64,000 bases of DNA. Source: Bacillus sp. IITD106 (GTDB taxonomy: Bacteria; Bacillota; Bacilli; Bacillales; Bacillaceae_C). Shown here piece after piece: positions 37,501-47,010 of this stretch. The DNA lies in the NCBI RefSeq assembly GCF_019459225.1, contig NZ_JAIAZY010000014.1:1-64000 (forward strand), read 5' to 3'. Every line of letters starts with the position of its first letter. The stretch's first letter is position 1. The notes beneath the pieces were generated by a model that was not told the origin of the DNA, ran no database searches, and worked only from the letters and a program-made list of their open reading frames with translations. A program made the position numbers and the translations under genes.

Positions 37501-37551
37501 TTTTTTTCTTGCCAATATATTATGATTATGTTATATTTTATCAATACTAAA

Positions 37552-37574
37552 TGACCAAAAACGTTTTTTGGTCA
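37552..37574. promoter_or_regulatory. Candidate YhgD operator 1 (upstream of yhgD)
   Basis: TGACC and GGTCA are separated by 13 bp, with additional A/T complementarity inside. The geometry is identical to the site upstream of yhgE at 38197. It lies 25 bp before the yhgD start codon. Confidence 0.65.
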
Positions 37575-37598
37575 CTTTTATGGAAAGGAGGCGAATAA

Positions 37599-38171
37599 AT
37601 GTCTATTGATCGGAAGCAACTAATTATTACGGCAGCGACAAAATCATTTTCTCTGTTCGGATATAAAGCGACAACAATGGATCAAGTTGCGAAAGTAGCC
37701 AATGTTGGAAAAGGGACTATTTATACTTTCTTTAATAATAAAGAAGAATTACTTGGTGAGATTGTTAATTCATTAATTAAAGAAATGAAAGCAACTGCAG
37801 AAGCGGCAATTCATGATGAATTATCCTTTTCTGAAAATGTAAATTTGGCTATTTATGAATTATTAAAATTTAGAAAGCAGCATCAATTGACGATTAAGCT
37901 TTTTCAAGAAGAAAGGGAAATAGGGACTCCAGCTGTTAAAGAAATGATTGATAAAGTCGAGTATTCAATCGTAAATTACATTAAAGAGAAAGTAATCGAA
38001 GCTATTTCTAAAGGTGAGATTCGAGAGTGCGATCCAGAAATAACGGCTTTTATCATGCTTAAGATGTACGTTTCGTTAATATTTGATTGGGAAAAATCTC
38101 ATGAACCATTGAATCAAGAAAAAATATCCGAGCTGTTCAAGTTTTACTTATTTAATGGATTATCAAAATAG
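37599..38171 (+). CDS. yhgD: TetR-family repressor YhgD
   Basis: This 190-residue TetR regulator has an N-terminal HTH (about 10-55) with ATTMDQVAKVANVGKGTIYT and then FFNNKEELL. The C-terminal helical ligand-binding domain carries no obvious signature. It precedes yhgE by 81 nt, as in B. subtilis. Matching inverted repeats in front of both genes suggest autorepression and repression of yhgE. AAAGGAGGCG precedes the ATG. Confidence 0.92.
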   Translation: MSIDRKQLIITAATKSFSLFGYKATTMDQVAKVANVGKGTIYTFFNNKEELLGEIVNSLIKEMKATAEAAIHDELSFSENVNLAIYELLKFRKQHQLTIKLFQEEREIGTPAVKEMIDKVEYSIVNYIKEKVIEAISKGEIRECDPEITAFIMLKMYVSLIFDWEKSHEPLNQEKISELFKFYLFNGLSK

Positions 38172-38196
38172 ATGATCCGATTTTTTTAGAGTTAAT

Positions 38197-38219
38197 TGAC
38201 CGAATGAGAATAATGGTCA
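38197..38219. promoter_or_regulatory. Candidate YhgD operator 2 (upstream of yhgE)
   Basis: TGACC-N13-GGTCA, the same 23-bp geometry as operator 1. The left half (TTGACC) could also serve as a -35 element. Confidence 0.65.
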
Positions 38220-38252
38220 AGAGGTTTTAATTGTTTGGAGGAAAAAAGTTAT

Positions 38253-40493
38253 ATGAGAAACACATTATTTTTTGCTGAAATGAAACAAATTTTGAAAAAT
38301 AAAAAACTGCTCATCCCTTTAATCGCTGTTATGCTTGTTCCCATTTTGTATAGTGGTATGTTTCTATGGGCGTTTTGGGATCCGTATGATCGGCTTAGCG
38401 ATTTGCCTGTTGCTGTTGTAAATAAGGATAAAGGTGCCGTTTTTGAAGAAAAAGAACTGCAATTAGGAAATGAGCTTGTCAATAAGCTGAAAGAAAGTAA
38501 GGATTTTGATTTCAAAGTAGTCGACAGCGACAAAGGTTACAAGGATCTTGAAAAAAGAAAATACTATATGCTCATCGAAATTCCTCAACATTTTTCCGAA
38601 AATGCGACGACTCTTTTAGATGAACATCCTAAAAAGTTAGAATTAAAATATATTCCAAATGAAAGCTATAATTTTCTATCCTCACAAATCGGGGAAACAG
38701 CGGTAAAAGAAATAAAGGCAGCTGTATCCAAAGAAGTCGTTGCCACATACTCAGAAACAATGTTTGATAAAATCCGAGAAATGGGCAATGGATTTGCTGA
38801 AGCAAGTAATGGTGCGAAAGAGTTGAACGACGGTGCAGGAAAACTGAACAATGGATCGCTGACACTAAAAGAAGGATTAGATGAGCTTGCTGAAAAATCA
38901 ATTGAATTCAATAACGGTGTGTCCAAAGTACATTCAGGAAGCGATGAACTAGCAGAAGGAGCTTCAACTCTTGCAAATGGGATTTCACAATTAAAAGATG
39001 GCCATGGAAAGCTTGTAGAGGGAGCAACTGCTGCACATAAAGGGGTACAGTCATTAGCGAACGGAGCCAATACGTTGGATGCCGGTTTAAAAAGTGCTGA
39101 CCAGGCAATGAAGGACGCTATTTCCGGATCCACACAAATCCAAGATAAAACAGCATATTTAGCAAATAAATTAGAAGATTTTCAAACAGGAGCCGGCGCC
39201 GTGTCAAAAGGAGCAAGCCAATTGCATGCAGGGATTCAACAAATGAAAGGACAACTTGCGAATATTGATGCTCAGCTAGCTGAACTCCCATTACCCGATG
39301 AAGTGAAAAAGCAAATTGGAAATCAATTGAAAGCTAATCTTGAAGAAGGTATTGCTAAGCTTGAGGCAGGCAGTGGAGCAGTTGAAGAGGGGACTAAAAG
39401 CTTGTATTCTTCAGCAAAAGACCTTCAAGCTGGTGCGAGCACATTAGCCGAGAAAATGGGTGAGTTAACAAAAGGGCAAAATCAATTAAAAGTAGGATTG
39501 GATAAACTTTCGTCCGGTTCTGGAGAACTAGTAAAAGGGATTCAGACACTTGAAGGCGGACAAAGGCAATTAGTAGATGGTATTTCATTATTCGATGAAA
39601 AGTTATCTGAGGTAAGTTCTGGAGCGAATAAGCTTTCAAATGGAGCAACTGTATTAAATGGTGGAATGAAGGAGTTAGCTTCTGGTTCTACTAAACTCAG
39701 TGATGGAAGCAACAAATTAGCGGGCGGCTCACAAGAACTTGTAGACGGAATGAAAAAGCTCGAAGATGGATCTGGAGAAATGAAAGATAAGCTTGGAGAT
39801 GCTGCTGATCAAGTAAATGATATTAAGACGAACGATGACACTTACGATATGATGGGTGAACCGATTACCGTGGATAAAACAGCACTCAATGAGGTCCCTA
39901 ATTACGGAACAGGATTTGCACCATATTTCTTATCATTAGGACTTTTTGTCGGCGCCTTATTAATTTCTATTGTCTTTCCTCTTAGAGAGCCAGCAGTGTC
40001 ACCGAAAAACGGGTTTAGTTGGTTCATAGGGAAATTTGGTATCCTTACGATTGTAGGTATTATCCAATCATTACTCGCTGTTGCAATCATGTTATTTGGT
40101 CTCAAAATACAAGTGGAAAGCGTACCACTATTCATTTTGACAACAATCGTAACAAGTCTAACATTTATCGCATTGATCCAATTTTTAGTCACATTACTAG
40201 GAGATCCAGGTAGATTTATTGCTATTATTATTCTCATATTGCAGCTAACGACTAGTGCTGGAACGTTCCCACTAGAACTGATTCCACACCAACTACAGCC
40301 GTTTAATGCATTCTTGCCGATGACTTTTTCAGTTCAAGCATATAAGGCGGTTATTTCAAGTGGTGACTTCAGCTTTATGTGGCATAACCTAGCCATCTTA
40401 ACCATATTTATCATCGGCTGTATGATTATGACATTTGGATTCTTTCAATATAAACATAAAAGACAGTTTTCTGTGTTAAATCGCCAGGCATAA
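38253..40493 (+). CDS. yhgE: YhgE/Pip-family ABC-2-type membrane protein
   Basis: This 746-residue protein has an N-terminal membrane helix (about 18-40) and an extracellular region of about 480 residues. That region is built of repeating xLxxGxxxLxxG units, visible as NGAKELNDGAGKLNNG and SGANKLSNGATVLNGG. Five to six C-terminal membrane helices follow from about residue 555. This is the YhgE/Pip design (phage infection protein family, related to ESX-type envelope proteins). GGAGG precedes the ATG by 11 nt. It is probably controlled by YhgD. Confidence 0.92.
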   Translation: MRNTLFFAEMKQILKNKKLLIPLIAVMLVPILYSGMFLWAFWDPYDRLSDLPVAVVNKDKGAVFEEKELQLGNELVNKLKESKDFDFKVVDSDKGYKDLEKRKYYMLIEIPQHFSENATTLLDEHPKKLELKYIPNESYNFLSSQIGETAVKEIKAAVSKEVVATYSETMFDKIREMGNGFAEASNGAKELNDGAGKLNNGSLTLKEGLDELAEKSIEFNNGVSKVHSGSDELAEGASTLANGISQLKDGHGKLVEGATAAHKGVQSLANGANTLDAGLKSADQAMKDAISGSTQIQDKTAYLANKLEDFQTGAGAVSKGASQLHAGIQQMKGQLANIDAQLAELPLPDEVKKQIGNQLKANLEEGIAKLEAGSGAVEEGTKSLYSSAKDLQAGASTLAEKMGELTKGQNQLKVGLDKLSSGSGELVKGIQTLEGGQRQLVDGISLFDEKLSEVSSGANKLSNGATVLNGGMKELASGSTKLSDGSNKLAGGSQELVDGMKKLEDGSGEMKDKLGDAADQVNDIKTNDDTYDMMGEPITVDKTALNEVPNYGTGFAPYFLSLGLFVGALLISIVFPLREPAVSPKNGFSWFIGKFGILTIVGIIQSLLAVAIMLFGLKIQVESVPLFILTTIVTSLTFIALIQFLVTLLGDPGRFIAIIILILQLTTSAGTFPLELIPHQLQPFNAFLPMTFSVQAYKAVISSGDFSFMWHNLAILTIFIIGCMIMTFGFFQYKHKRQFSVLNRQA

Positions 40494-40521
40494 CAAAAGC
40501 GTAAGGCGCTCGTAGCTAGAC

Positions 40522-40567
40522 GGAAACTATCTTAAAAAGTTATCCACAACTTTTCAAGATAGTTTCC
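40522..40567. repeat. Long hairpin with a DnaA-box-like loop
   Basis: A 12-bp perfect stem (GGAAACTATCTT) continues through AAAAGTT/AACTTTT with one bulge. The loop region contains TTATCCACA (40540-40548), the consensus DnaA box. There is no T-run, so this is not a classic terminator. It resembles dispersed Bacillus extragenic elements. Confidence 0.7.
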
Positions 40568-40581
40568 TGGTGCAATAACAA

Positions 40582-40607
40582 AACAGACAGGATTTTTCCT
40601 GTCTGTT
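40582..40607. terminator. Bidirectional terminator, yhgE / sco
   Basis: An 11-bp stem (AACAGACAGGA/TCCTGTCTGTT) with a 4-nt T loop overlaps the stop of the Sco1-type gene. Confidence 0.8.
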
Positions 40608-41178
40608 ACTGTTTATTTGCAGCTTTTATATCGTTTAAAATTTGTTTGAATGGGACATCTTTGTCTCCAGGGTAATCCGAAATAATTTCACCATTTTTAT
40701 TAAGAACATAAAATCTTACACCGTGTATGACTTGGTCATCGTTTTTTGGTTTCTTAATAATGGTTTTAAAGTTTTTTGGACCGTAGTCTTCAATCTCTGC
40801 TTGTGTATATCCCGTTAAAAAATGCCAAGTTGAAAAGTCAGCACCGAACGCCTCTCCATATTCTTTTAATGCTTCTGGTGTATCAATTTCAGGGTCGATA
40901 CTGAAGGAAACGAAATGGACATCTTTTAACCCGGCATCTTTGACTTTTTGTTGCAGCTGACTCATATTATCCGTCATCGGTGGACAAACAGAAGTACATC
41001 TAGTAAATACAAAATCTGCCACCCATACTTTACCTTTTAAGTCTTCCAGTCCAAAAGGCTTACCATCTTGGTCTGTATAATTAAAATCCTTAATCGGGGT
41101 GCCGCTTTTAGGAGCGGAAGAACATGCACTTAATACTATAAGAATAGAAAATAAAAGGACAAATAACCGTTTTTTCAT
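40606..41178 (-). CDS. Sco1/SenC-family copper lipoprotein
   Basis: This 190-residue thioredoxin-fold lipoprotein is likely to deliver copper to the CuA site of cytochrome c oxidase. The lipobox is LSAC (Cys19). Copper ligands are CTSVC in FTRCTSVCPP (about residues 61-65) and a His in VIHGVRFYVL. It matches the B. subtilis Sco protein (YpmQ/ScoI) in length. It sits alone between terminators and is not near cytochrome oxidase genes in this window. Confidence 0.92.
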   Translation of the reverse strand: MKKRLFVLLFSILIVLSACSSAPKSGTPIKDFNYTDQDGKPFGLEDLKGKVWVADFVFTRCTSVCPPMTDNMSQLQQKVKDAGLKDVHFVSFSIDPEIDTPEALKEYGEAFGADFSTWHFLTGYTQAEIEDYGPKNFKTIIKKPKNDDQVIHGVRFYVLNKNGEIISDYPGDKDVPFKQILNDIKAANKQ

Positions 41179-41286
41179 AATTTTGGATAAACCTCCCGTA
41201 AAACAAACCTATAAATATTATTATATACTACTCGTTCATTTTTTCAGTTTTTATACGAGATTGTTCGGAAATTGTCCAAATAAAAA

Positions 41287-41305
41287 AGGAAGCAAAACGC
41301 TTCCT
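41287..41305 (-). terminator. Terminator of the MFS gene
   Basis: A 7-bp stem (AGGAAGC/GCTTCCT) followed by a T-run on the minus strand. Confidence 0.8.
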
Positions 41306-41306
41306 G

Positions 41307-42812
41307 TTATGCTCTTGCTTTCTTCGTAGGCATTTCAACCCGTTCCTTACTCATCATGAAAATAAAGATGAAAGCTAACAAAGCAGGGATAAGTGCCCAC
41401 ACAAAGGTTTGAGCAATAGAACTAGATAATGCATCCGTGATTTTCTCTAAAATTGGTGCTGGTATTTCTTTACGGGTTTCTGGAGATAAGAGTTGCCTAG
41501 AATCACCGAATCCCTTTCCATTCCCCATCCCCGGAAATTCTTTCGTTAATGAATTTGCAAAAATATTTCTTTGAATAATTCCGTAAATCGTGATCCCTAA
41601 CGTCATTCCTAATGAACGAAAGAATGCAAGTGATGACGTAGCTGAACCACGTTGCCGCATATCAAAGTTATGAATGGCAGACATACTTAAAGTAGAAAAA
41701 TTAAAGCCGACCCCATAGCCAGTTATAATCATAAATATGGTCACAATCACGCGTGACGTATCAGGAGTTAGTGTACCTAATAAAAATATGCCCGTAACAA
41801 AAAAGACACCTGACAAAATCATAATATTACGGTAACTCGTTTTCGTCGTTAGTAATCCCCCTGATTGGCTGCCAAATACTGATCCAAGCATCATTGGAGT
41901 TAAAATAAGACCAGAGTTCGTAGCCGTTCCCCCGAAAACACCTTGAATATAAATCGGTATGTAAATGGTTGCGACGATAAAAGTTGCGCCATAGAAAAAT
42001 GCAACCGTATTACTTGTAGCGAATAGCCGCTTTTTAAACATTTGAAAAGAAATGATCGGTTCTTTAGCCTTCGTTTCAACAAATAGGAAAATAATGAAGA
42101 AGGCAGCAAATAGGCTGAATAATCCAATGATCGTTAAGGAGTCCCATGCATACTGATTGCCTCCAAGTTCAAGCGCAAACATTAAACAAACGACCGCACC
42201 AACGAGCGTAAAAGCTCCCCACCAATCAATTTTCTGTGATTTATGCTCGAGCGACTCTTTATAAAAGAAGAATATTAATGAAAAGGCGATAATGCCAATT
42301 GGGACGTTAATAAAGAATATCCAGTGCCATCCGATGTATTCTGAAATATACGCCCCAAGGAGCGGACCAAAAAGACTTGATGTACCAAATACAGCACCAA
42401 ACAGTCCTGTCATTTTTCCCCGTTTTTCAGGTGGGAAAATATCAAACACAATTGTAAAAGCTATCGGCATCAAGGCTCCTCCACCAACACCCTGAATAGC
42501 ACGATAAATACTAAGCTGTGTGATAGAACTTGCGGTTCCACAAAGAATTGAGCCAAATAAAAAAACGACCAACCCAAAAATAAAAAATCTTTTGCGGCCG
42601 TACATATCTGATAATTTTCCGAAGATCGGTGTTCCAGCCATGACGGTAACCAAATAGGCTGACGTCACCCACACAAATTTATCAAATCCTCCAAGATCAG
42701 CAACAATCGTACCCATGGACGTTGCCACTATTGTATTATCCATTGCGGACATTAAGATAGCGAGCAATAACCCAGTGACGACAAAGCCTAATCTATTGTC
42801 ATTAGCTGCCAT
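41307..42812 (-). CDS. DHA2-family MFS multidrug exporter (14 TM)
   Basis: This 501-residue proton-driven exporter is of the EmrB/QacA type. Motif D1-like MDNTIVATS lies in helix 1, motif A GKLSDMYGRKRFF after helix 2, and motif C-like GTSSLFGPLLGAYISEYIGWHWIF in helix 5, split as GTSSLFGPLLG and AYISEYIGWHWIF. Fourteen membrane segments are plausible. Substrate cannot be predicted. GAAAGGGG precedes the ATG. A small membrane ORF lies 84 nt upstream on the same strand. Confidence 0.9.
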   Translation of the reverse strand: MAANDNRLGFVVTGLLLAILMSAMDNTIVATSMGTIVADLGGFDKFVWVTSAYLVTVMAGTPIFGKLSDMYGRKRFFIFGLVVFLFGSILCGTASSITQLSIYRAIQGVGGGALMPIAFTIVFDIFPPEKRGKMTGLFGAVFGTSSLFGPLLGAYISEYIGWHWIFFINVPIGIIAFSLIFFFYKESLEHKSQKIDWWGAFTLVGAVVCLMFALELGGNQYAWDSLTIIGLFSLFAAFFIIFLFVETKAKEPIISFQMFKKRLFATSNTVAFFYGATFIVATIYIPIYIQGVFGGTATNSGLILTPMMLGSVFGSQSGGLLTTKTSYRNIMILSGVFFVTGIFLLGTLTPDTSRVIVTIFMIITGYGVGFNFSTLSMSAIHNFDMRQRGSATSSLAFFRSLGMTLGITIYGIIQRNIFANSLTKEFPGMGNGKGFGDSRQLLSPETRKEIPAPILEKITDALSSSIAQTFVWALIPALLAFIFIFMMSKERVEMPTKKARA

Positions 42813-42895
42813 AATGAACCCCTTTCAAAATCTAATAACTTTTCACTATTGCTAAACGAAAAAAGATATTGATAATATATTCTAAATATATTAGT

Positions 42896-43033
42896 CTATT
42901 CACCAATATCCTTTAATTTATCAGATTGCTTTTTTGTACGAAAAATACTTAAGTTTACGATTAGATAGATTAACTCTTCAATGATTGCAAAGGCAATGAA
43001 AGGAATAGAAAGGTAAATAATCCAGTGCCACAT
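42896..43033 (-). CDS. Small membrane protein (45 aa)
   Basis: This 45-residue peptide has one long hydrophobic helix (residues 4-30, WIIYLSIPFIAFAIIEELIY) and a basic tail ending KLKDIGE. AAGGAAGGTG lies 6 nt before the ATG. It is co-oriented with the MFS exporter downstream and may share its transcript. No family recognised. Confidence 0.6.
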   Translation of the reverse strand: MWHWIIYLSIPFIAFAIIEELIYLIVNLSIFRTKKQSDKLKDIGE

Positions 43034-43134
43034 AAAAAACACCTTCCTTTACGTTTCAAGATAAAGTAGTATCTAAAATATACAAATATTAACAAGGTTG
43101 TGTCAAAGACTTTTTTATCATAGGGGATGATAAG

Positions 43135-43560
43135 TTGATTAAAGAATTAAAGAGTAAAGAAGAAATATTAGCTGGCTACCAAGTGATGAAACATTTAAGA
43201 ACACATCTCAATGAAGCTGCTTATTTAAAACTTGTTTTAAAAGCAATAGAAAAAGAAGATTATAGATTGGCAGCTTACTTTGATGATAATGGAAAAATAG
43301 TTGCTGTTGTTGGATTCATGCCAATGATTACGTTGTATTACGGTGAATACATTTGGGTATGTGATTTAGTGACTGCACCCGATGAAAGGTCTAAAGGATA
43401 TGGTGATGAACTTTTAACCTATGTACACGATTGTGCAAAAACAAAAGGTTATGATAAAGTCGCTTTATCTTCAGGCTTGCAGCGGGCCCGCGCACACAGG
43501 TTCTACGAGAAAAAAATGAAGTATGATAAGGTCAGCTATGTATTTTTAAAAAATCTTTAG
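43135..43560 (+). CDS. GNAT-family acetyltransferase
   Basis: This 141-residue GNAT enzyme shows the acetyl-CoA-binding motif A VTAPDERSKGYGDELLTYV (about 81-99) and a motif B region with YDKVALSSGLQRARAHRFYEK. The start is TTG, 9 nt after AGGGG. A MazG-like gene starts 20 nt after its stop. The acceptor substrate is unknown. Confidence 0.85.
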   Translation: MIKELKSKEEILAGYQVMKHLRTHLNEAAYLKLVLKAIEKEDYRLAAYFDDNGKIVAVVGFMPMITLYYGEYIWVCDLVTAPDERSKGYGDELLTYVHDCAKTKGYDKVALSSGLQRARAHRFYEKKMKYDKVSYVFLKNL

Positions 43561-43580
43561 GCATGATGAAGGGGATTTGG

Positions 43581-43949
43581 ATGGAAAAATTACAAAATTA
43601 TTACCGCAGCTTTGAGAAAGAAATGGGATACAATCGTTTTGATGAAAACAGCTTTAAAGCAAATCAAACATTTTTACTATACATACATATGTTGTTAACA
43701 ACTGAAGTAGCGGAAGTTGCTGAGGAATTCAGAAGTATGTTTGATTTATCAGAGAAATATTTATCAGAGGGTTATAGCGATGTTGAAGCAATGCAAATAG
43801 CTAAAGAATCTATTAGGGAGAGTCTTGGTAAGGAGCTTGCCGATTGTCTCGCTTATTTATTGAAACTTGCCAATTATTTTGAATATGATCTTGAAACAGA
43901 GTTATATTCGAAGCTTGAGGAAATTAAAAGAACTAGGAAGAAATATTGA
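43581..43949 (+). CDS. MazG-like nucleotide pyrophosphohydrolase
   Basis: This 122-residue all-helical protein carries MazG/dUTPase-like acidic motifs: TTEVAEVAEEF (about 37-47) and GKELADCLAYLLKLANYF (about 86-103). These would bind magnesium and hydrolyse NTPs or dNTPs to monophosphates. The start MEKLQNYY follows AAGGGGAT. It directly follows an acetyltransferase gene and is followed within 35 nt by a repeat array. Confidence 0.75.
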   Translation: MEKLQNYYRSFEKEMGYNRFDENSFKANQTFLLYIHMLLTTEVAEVAEEFRSMFDLSEKYLSEGYSDVEAMQIAKESIRESLGKELADCLAYLLKLANYFEYDLETELYSKLEEIKRTRKKY

Positions 43950-43983
43950 ATACTTATCCAAATATTTTGTGGGAAATTTCTGC

Positions 43984-44180
43984 AAAACCAGTTTGGTCGA
44001 TCATTCCGAGTTAATTCTCGATGAAACTCATGTGAAAAGTAATTTGGTCGATAATTATGAGTTAATTCTCGATGAAACTCATGGGAAAACTAGTTTGGTC
44101 GATCATTCCGAGTTAATTCACGATGAAATTTATGCAAACACCAATTTTGTCGACAAATCCGTGGTAATTTGACGACAAAC
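43984..44180. repeat. Tandem array of 51-bp units (family A, second locus)
   Basis: Full units begin at 44013, 44064 and 44115 (AATTCTCGA or AATTCACGA), with a half unit before and a decayed one at 44166. Period is exactly 51 bp, with the same AATTCTCGATGAAAC...GGTCGA consensus as the array at 12233. Units contain GAGTT/AACTC inverted partners. The frame reads as 17-residue repeats LVDHSELILDETHxKxS without an obvious start signal. Confidence 0.95.
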
Positions 44181-44311
44181 TGTTTGAAAACCTTATTCTT
44201 TGACTACGCATTGATTTTCAAAGCCTACTACAAGTCAAGTGAGATTCAAATTATATAATCGAATTTCACTTGATTTTTTCATTTTTATTGATTTAAGAAA
44301 GGATGAACCTA

Positions 44312-44746
44312 ATGAACTTTTCTTTTTACAAACAAATTCCTGAAAAAGCTGTGATGGATGGAATATTGCAAATACATGAACATATTTTCCATGATTCTTC
44401 TGAATTGATTAGAAAAATGGTAAACAAACGAAAACTGCTTATCCATGTTGCCTTTATAGATTCGCAAGTAGTCGGGTATAAAATAGGATACGAGCTTTCG
44501 AGTGAGAAATTTTACAGTTGGCTAGGTGGTGTAGATCCAAACTATAGAAATTTAGGGATTGCTACTAAGTTAATGGACAAGCAGCATGAATTTTTAAGAG
44601 AACATGGATATAAAATGGTCCAAACGAAAACGAAAAACAGATGGAGGCAAATGCTGATTTTAAACTTGAAAAATGGATTTAATATTATGGATACATATAC
44701 TGATAAAAATGGCGAGATCAAAATTATTCTTGAAAAAAATTTGTAG
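44312..44746 (+). CDS. GNAT-family acetyltransferase
   Basis: This 144-residue GNAT protein has motif A LGGVDPNYRNLGIATKLMDK (about 68-87) and the closing GFNIMDTY region. AAAGG lies 9 nt before this ATG; an in-frame ATG 9 nt upstream abuts that site and is less likely. A DUF218 gene follows 31 nt later in the same direction. Confidence 0.83.
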   Translation: MNFSFYKQIPEKAVMDGILQIHEHIFHDSSELIRKMVNKRKLLIHVAFIDSQVVGYKIGYELSSEKFYSWLGGVDPNYRNLGIATKLMDKQHEFLREHGYKMVQTKTKNRWRQMLILNLKNGFNIMDTYTDKNGEIKIILEKNL

Positions 44747-44777
44747 TTGGTTTCTCGATGTTGGAGGGGAATAATGA

Positions 44778-45380
44778 ATGAAAATTTCCGAAATAAAATT
44801 CGATGACCTAACAGATGAATTAATGAGCAAACTACTTTATAGCAATATACATGACGACCTTGAAAAAGGTGATTGCATCATGGTTTTTGGCAGTAGTAAA
44901 GCTGTGCAATATCGTTTGCCGAAAGCATTGCAGCTATACCATGAAGGAAGGGCAAATAAGTTGTTATTTTCTGGAGGAGTCGCGTGGAATGGAAATTCTT
45001 TGCCAGAAGCTATAGTATTGAAAAATAAAGCACTGGAATTAGGAATTCCGGAAGAAGACATTTTAGTTGAAACCATTTCCACGAATACGAAGGAAAATAT
45101 ACTCGCCTCATTACTAGTATTAGATAGATATTTCGATTTACACAAAGTAAAAAGGCTGTTGATCGTAACAGCGAGTTATCATATGCGGAGGACATATTTG
45201 ACTCTAAAGACGTATATGCCAAGCTGGATTGAATTTTCTCTGTGCCCGGCAGAAGACCAAAGTACGAAAATGGACAATTGGTTTTTAAACGTTCACGGCA
45301 GAAAGAGGGTTACGGAAGAGTCACGAAAAATAATAACCTATATAAAAGAAGGCGCTATTGTTGACGCATCTCTTCCGTAA
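44778..45380 (+). CDS. DUF218 / YdcF-like protein
   Basis: This 200-residue soluble protein has the DUF218 pattern. It runs from a first strand IMVFGSSKAVQYRLPKAL through NKLLFSGGV and ETISTNTKENILAS to VTASYHMRRTYLT. YdcF-type proteins bind nucleotide-like ligands; function is unknown. It lacks the membrane helix of SanA-type members. TTGGAGGGG precedes the ATG. Confidence 0.82.
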   Translation: MKISEIKFDDLTDELMSKLLYSNIHDDLEKGDCIMVFGSSKAVQYRLPKALQLYHEGRANKLLFSGGVAWNGNSLPEAIVLKNKALELGIPEEDILVETISTNTKENILASLLVLDRYFDLHKVKRLLIVTASYHMRRTYLTLKTYMPSWIEFSLCPAEDQSTKMDNWFLNVHGRKRVTEESRKIITYIKEGAIVDASLP

Positions 45381-45392
45381 ATGTAAGACGCC

Positions 45393-45542
45393 TTAATATT
45401 CAATTTCCTCATAGTCTTTTGGTTGAGGTACTGGTTTACCTGTCTCTTGGTCAAAATAATCATCCACTGATTGCTGGCGGTCATTCTTCATATCAAGATT
45501 CCTATTATTTTTACTTTGCTTTGCTTGTTTTTTCAATGCCAT
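45393..45542 (-). CDS. Small hydrophilic protein (49 aa)
   Basis: This 49-residue protein is highly polar. It has a basic N-terminus (MALKKQAKQSKNNRN) and an acidic C-terminus (DYEEIEY). AAGGAGTGC lies just before the ATG. It is short and unrecognised, but the start context and lack of overlap support expression. Confidence 0.6.
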   Translation of the reverse strand: MALKKQAKQSKNNRNLDMKNDRQQSVDDYFDQETGKPVPQPKDYEEIEY

Positions 45543-45681
45543 GCACTCCTTAATTCATTTGAAAAATATTATGCTTCATTTTGGACTTAATTATGATTGG
45601 AAAGTAGTAATGTTGCTGACAACTAGTAAAGTCAGGGAATGAACAATAAAATTAGGATGAGGGTCAATCTGCCTGAAACTC

Positions 45682-45972
45682 AAATTGACGCGACGACCAG
45701 TATACTCGGTTCGACGGCCAGTAAACTCGGTTCGATGGCCAGTAAATTCAAGACTACGGCCAGTAAACTCGGTACGACGGCCAGCAAATTCAAGCCGACG
45801 GCCAGTAACTCGGTACGACGGCCAGCAAATTCAAGCCGACGGCCAGTAACTCGGTACGACGGCTAGTAAATTCAAGACGACGGCCAGTAAACCCGGTACG
45901 ACGGCTAGTAAATTCAAGTCGACGGCCAGTAAACTCGATTCGATGGCTAGTAAATTCAAAATTATGGCCCGT
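45682..45972. repeat. Tandem array of about 14 units of 21 bp (42-bp alternating)
   Basis: Two unit types alternate: type 1 AAACTCGGTACGACGGCCAG plus T, and type 2 AAATTCAAGACGACGGCCAG plus T. This gives a 42-bp higher-order period. Two units (45807 and 45848) lack one base and break the otherwise open TASKLGT/TASKFKT heptapeptide frame. The array lies in the divergent region between the 49-residue gene and mapB. Confidence 0.95.
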
Positions 45973-46142
45973 AAACTAAAAAACGATCGATTTTAAAAGA
46001 TTAGCGCAATAATAATGTATCTAGGTTACAACCAAGATAATCTTTCCTACAAAAACCAAATAAAATAGCCCAAACGCATTGAATTAAAGGTTTATGGTAA
46101 AATCATATTTGTACGAAATTAAAAAACTTGAATTAATGATAG

Positions 46143-46901
<759 letters not shown>

Positions 46902-47010
46902 AAAACAAAAGTTAAAGCTCCCTTTTGAATATTGACAAAACAAAGCAGAAAGAGACAGGATGGAGAGCTCTAATATTGCTATGATTTATTCAAGGGAAGG
47001 GGGCTGCTAT

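Noticed and set aside
43867-44172. A 101-codon ORF across the end of the MazG-like gene
   Set aside because: The first half is an out-of-frame shadow of the MazG-like gene and the rest is the 51-bp array.
45639-45866. A 75-codon ORF of heptapeptide repeats
   Set aside because: It is the 21-bp array; 20-bp units shift the frame, and the only AGGG-like site is too close to the ATG.
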